A stretch of 64,000 nt of DNA from NCBI RefSeq assembly GCF_024346355.1, contig NZ_JAGQCU010000004.1:124001-188000 (forward strand), read 5' to 3'. Below, in pieces: positions 62,480-64,000 of this stretch (position 1 is its first letter; each line of letters begins with the position of its first letter). A model generated the notes under the pieces. The model did no database searches. It saw nothing but the letters and a program-made list of their open reading frames with translations, and was not told where the DNA came from. The position numbers and the translations under genes are program-made. The stretch comes from Cyanobium sp. ATX 6A2 (GTDB lineage: Bacteria; Cyanobacteriota; Cyanobacteriia; PCC-6307; Cyanobiaceae).

Positions 62480-62679
62480 CGCTGGCGTTCCCGTTCAGCC
62501 TTGACGTCGTAGCCGGGGTCCCACTCGAGCTTGCCGAAGAGCTCGGCAACCTGGCGTTGCTCCCGGCGCGCGATGAACTCCTGAAGGGCACGGGTCACAG
62601 CGGCCTTTTTGGTAGGCTCACCGCTCACGCGGAAGGCGTGATCGAGCAGATCCTGATCGAGAGCGAGATTCGTGGCCAT
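62476..62679 (-). CDS. VapB-type antitoxin
   Basis: A 67-residue protein from ATG 62679 (MATNLALDQDLLDHAFRVSG). The ribbon-helix-helix-like N-terminus continues GEPTKKAAVTRALQEFIARR, then EQRQVAELFGKLEWDPGYDV, a common VapB layout (LD..LL..A...SG..TKK.AV..AL..FI). It is upstream of and coupled to vapC. Confidence 0.78.
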   Translation of the reverse strand: MATNLALDQDLLDHAFRVSGEPTKKAAVTRALQEFIARREQRQVAELFGKLEWDPGYDVKAERERQR

Positions 62680-63040
62680 GTGTGACCTCGCCGTGAGGTG
62701 CCCACACATTAGGGCCATCGGCCTGGCTGAGGGGGCAGGCAAGCGCATGGCATCGCGGCAGGGCTTCTCCCCCTACAAGTGCCACCCCTTGTCACCCCCG
62801 CCAGGATTCCCCTATGCCCCGCCCCAGCGCAGGACGTGGCCCGGCGGATCCTGGGCAGCCGATGGTGGGCAAGGTTCACCTTCAACGGCATCACCGCCTA
62901 CGGCAACGGCGCCACCAGCCTGATCGGCGGCGACGAGCTGAGCGAAGCCGAGCGCGACGCGCTGCAGCAGCTGTGTCGCCAGCGCCTCGATGCCTTCCGC
63001 GAGCAGGGGGCGAGGAGCTGTTTGCCCACCTCAGCCGCCA
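62680..63040. other. Relic stretch between vapBC and mntA-hepT
   Basis: Contains repeat C' and the nuclease relic with repeat D'. Apart from these, nothing gene-like is seen. Confidence 0.45.
62778..62820. repeat. Direct repeat copy C' (43 bp)
   Basis: Partner of copy C at 61959-62001, 819 bp away in the same orientation with three mismatches by eye. It joins repeat D' without a gap at 62821. Confidence 0.8.
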
Positions 63041-63045
63041 TCAGA
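62821..63045 (+). pseudogene. HNH-type nuclease relic, middle segment (repeat D')
   Basis: The first 110 bases repeat D (61213-61324). The plus strand then continues with NGITAYGNGATSLIGGDELS and EAERDALQQLCRQRLDAFRE; after a G-run near 63006 another frame gives GEELFAHLSRHQS. The segment ends where hepT ends on the opposite strand. HNH and zinc motifs are absent. Confidence 0.6.
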
Positions 63046-63397
63046 GTTCAGCCTCAACCACTTGGTCCAACTGGTCAGCCAGGGCTGGAATGCTCTCGGA
63101 AACGATCTGCCAGATGGTGTCTTCTTCCAGGCCGAAGTAGGCGTGCGCCAGAATATCGCGGAGGCCAGCAATGCGTCGCCAGGGCAGCTGGGGGTGCCGC
63201 TCACGGACCGCTGGCGGGATCTGTTTCGCCGCTTCACCCAGCACCTCCAGGTTGCGGAGTACGGCGTCAACCAACATCTCGTCAGCAAGAAATTGCTGCC
63301 GGGTGAGCCCCTGGCTGTATCGGAGCACCTTGGAGCAGCACAGCTGCATGTCCTGGAGGAACAGCGACCAAGTCCGGGCACTTCCCCGTTCAGGCAA
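63041..63397 (-). CDS. hepT: HepT-type HEPN toxin (RNase)
   Basis: A 118-residue DUF86 protein. The catalytic RX4HXY motif is present as RDILAHAY in RRIAGLRDILAHAYFGLEED. Other family features are LADEMLVDAVLRNLEVLGEA and WQIVSESIPALADQLDQVV. In characterised systems HepT is an RNase toxin that MntA inactivates by adding AMP to the tyrosine of this motif. It overlaps mntA by 8 bases. Confidence 0.85.
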   Translation of the reverse strand: MPERGSARTWSLFLQDMQLCCSKVLRYSQGLTRQQFLADEMLVDAVLRNLEVLGEAAKQIPPAVRERHPQLPWRRIAGLRDILAHAYFGLEEDTIWQIVSESIPALADQLDQVVEAEL

Positions 63398-63707
63398 GCG
63401 GAATGGCCTCCTGCTCGATCCGCTGCCGCAGTTCAGGGCGAAGACCGCGGCGCGTCACCAGGTCCACCCGGGCGCTGAGCAGGTCTTCCAGGGCCAGCTT
63501 GAGGTCCATGTACTGCTCAAAACTGGGGCTGGAGGGGAAATCCACCAGCAGGTCCACGTCGCTCTGCAGCCCTGCCGCTCCGTGGATCACAGAGCCGAAG
63601 ACGCGAAGATCCTGGCCACCATGGGCGGCTGTGAGCGCGAGCAGCTCGGGGGCCATCTGCCTGAGCCGCTGAAGCGTGGGTGGCTGTCTGGGATCCATGG
63701 CTCCCAT
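63390..63707 (-). CDS. mntA: MntA-type nucleotidyltransferase antitoxin
   Basis: A 105-residue (Met1, 63707) or 102-residue (Met4, 63698) minimal nucleotidyltransferase. The core LRVFGSVIHGAAGLQSDVDL (GSX10DXD motif) is complete, followed by VDFPSSPSFEQYMDLKLALE and RVDLVTRRGLRPELRQRIEQ. It pairs with hepT downstream. Its start lies directly beyond the break point of a truncated ParE-like gene. Confidence 0.85.
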   Translation of the reverse strand: MGAMDPRQPPTLQRLRQMAPELLALTAAHGGQDLRVFGSVIHGAAGLQSDVDLLVDFPSSPSFEQYMDLKLALEDLLSARVDLVTRRGLRPELRQRIEQEAIPLA

Positions 63708-63711
63708 TCTG

Positions 63712-63805
63712 CTGCCAATGCCGGCTCAAGCCTTCCGTACCAGCGCTGGGTTTCCAGCAGATCCTCCACCGCCTCCGGCAGGAAGCGAACCGCGGGCATG
63801 GTCAT
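63712..63805 (-). pseudogene. ParE/RelE-type toxin, N-terminal fragment
   Basis: The frame begins at ATG 63805: MPAVRFLPEAVEDLLETQRW then YGRLEPALAAE, the start of a ParE-type toxin. From about 63712 it reads antisense-frame sequence of mntA instead of the remaining 60 or so residues. The upstream antitoxin overlaps its start (ATGA). Confidence 0.6.
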
Positions 63806-64000
63806 CCGATGCCGAGCTGGCTCCGCACCTCATCCCAGGACACAGCCGCTTCGGGGTTTTCGCGATGGGTCGCCCAGCGCCGGTCGAGCTCGGCGCAGAG
63901 GGCAGGGTCCACCGGCAGCGCCCCATCTCGGGACTGGTCATCAAGGCAGTCCCATAGGGCGATCGCCAGGGCCAGCCGCTCGTTCAGGGGCAGTTGCAGC
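63802..64000 (-). CDS. Addiction-module antitoxin, N-terminus beyond window edge
   Basis: The minus strand from the edge reads LQLPLNERLALAIALWDCLD, then LDRRWATHRENPEAAVSWDE and VRSQLGIG to a stop at 63802. This matches the short antitoxin family that includes 61625-61858 (LxxEERLxLAxxLWDSL...LDRR). It would pair with the truncated ParE fragment downstream. Confidence 0.65.
   Translation of the reverse strand, partial: LQLPLNERLALAIALWDCLDDQSRDGALPVDPALCAELDRRWATHRENPEAAVSWDEVRSQLGIG

Overview
The window is GC-rich DNA of a unicellular cyanobacterium, most likely an alpha-picocyanobacterium of the Cyanobium/Synechococcus type. Photosynthesis and inorganic-carbon genes point that way: a BicA-type bicarbonate transporter, an NDH-1MS CO2-uptake operon (ndhF3-ndhD3-cupA-cupS), a Psb32-like TPM protein, a Rieske pheophorbide-oxygenase-like protein, an NhaS3-like antiporter and a GAF/zinc-cluster signalling protein. 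All assignments come from reading translated sequence by eye; no database search was run.

Layout. 1-8.8 kb: a compact minus-strand block holding a ligase-associated exonuclease, a methyltransferase-oxidoreductase-type III polyketide synthase trio, a GltS-like symporter, an NTPase-like protein, an MscS channel and an ATP-dependent DNA ligase cut by the window edge. 8.9-18.7 kb: housekeeping genes (class I aldolase, 5'-nucleotidase-like enzyme, nadA, metallophosphoesterase, glycosyltransferase-like protein, lysozyme-like protein, Psb32-like protein, MidA-type methyltransferase). 18.7-31.7 kb: an inorganic-carbon and sodium block, with an Mrp operon (C-D-E-F-G-DUF4040-B), bicA, a group-2 sigma factor and the CO2-uptake operon on the opposite strand. 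31.7-46.9 kb: mixed core genes (SDR, Rieske protein, aroB, SPFH, antiporter, GAF, carbonic anhydrase, a large ferredoxin-like/cyclic-nucleotide fusion, a GH57-like enzyme). 47-64 kb: accessory DNA of more variable base composition, with a nitrilase, PPK2, many frameshifted genes, toxin-antitoxin modules and repeated relics of an HNH nuclease gene.

How the genes could work together. BicA is a sodium-dependent bicarbonate importer in characterised cyanobacteria, and an Mrp complex exports sodium, so the two neighbours form a plausible functional pair. NDH-1MS hydrates CO2 to bicarbonate using electron-transport energy, and a beta-carbonic anhydrase lies 8 kb further on. The cupS gene of this operon is broken by a one-base insertion in this sequence.

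The right-hand 15 kb is a decay zone. It holds a frameshifted higBA pair, a frameshifted hicA, an intact-looking RelE/ParE pair, vapBC, mntA-hepT placed on a truncated parE-like gene, NTase/HEPN relics, a broken PhoX-like phosphatase, two broken WD40-like genes and at least five fragments of one HNH-type nuclease family. Some of these frameshifts could be assembly errors (one lies in a run of seven G); resequencing would decide. No tRNA, rRNA or CRISPR array was recognised.
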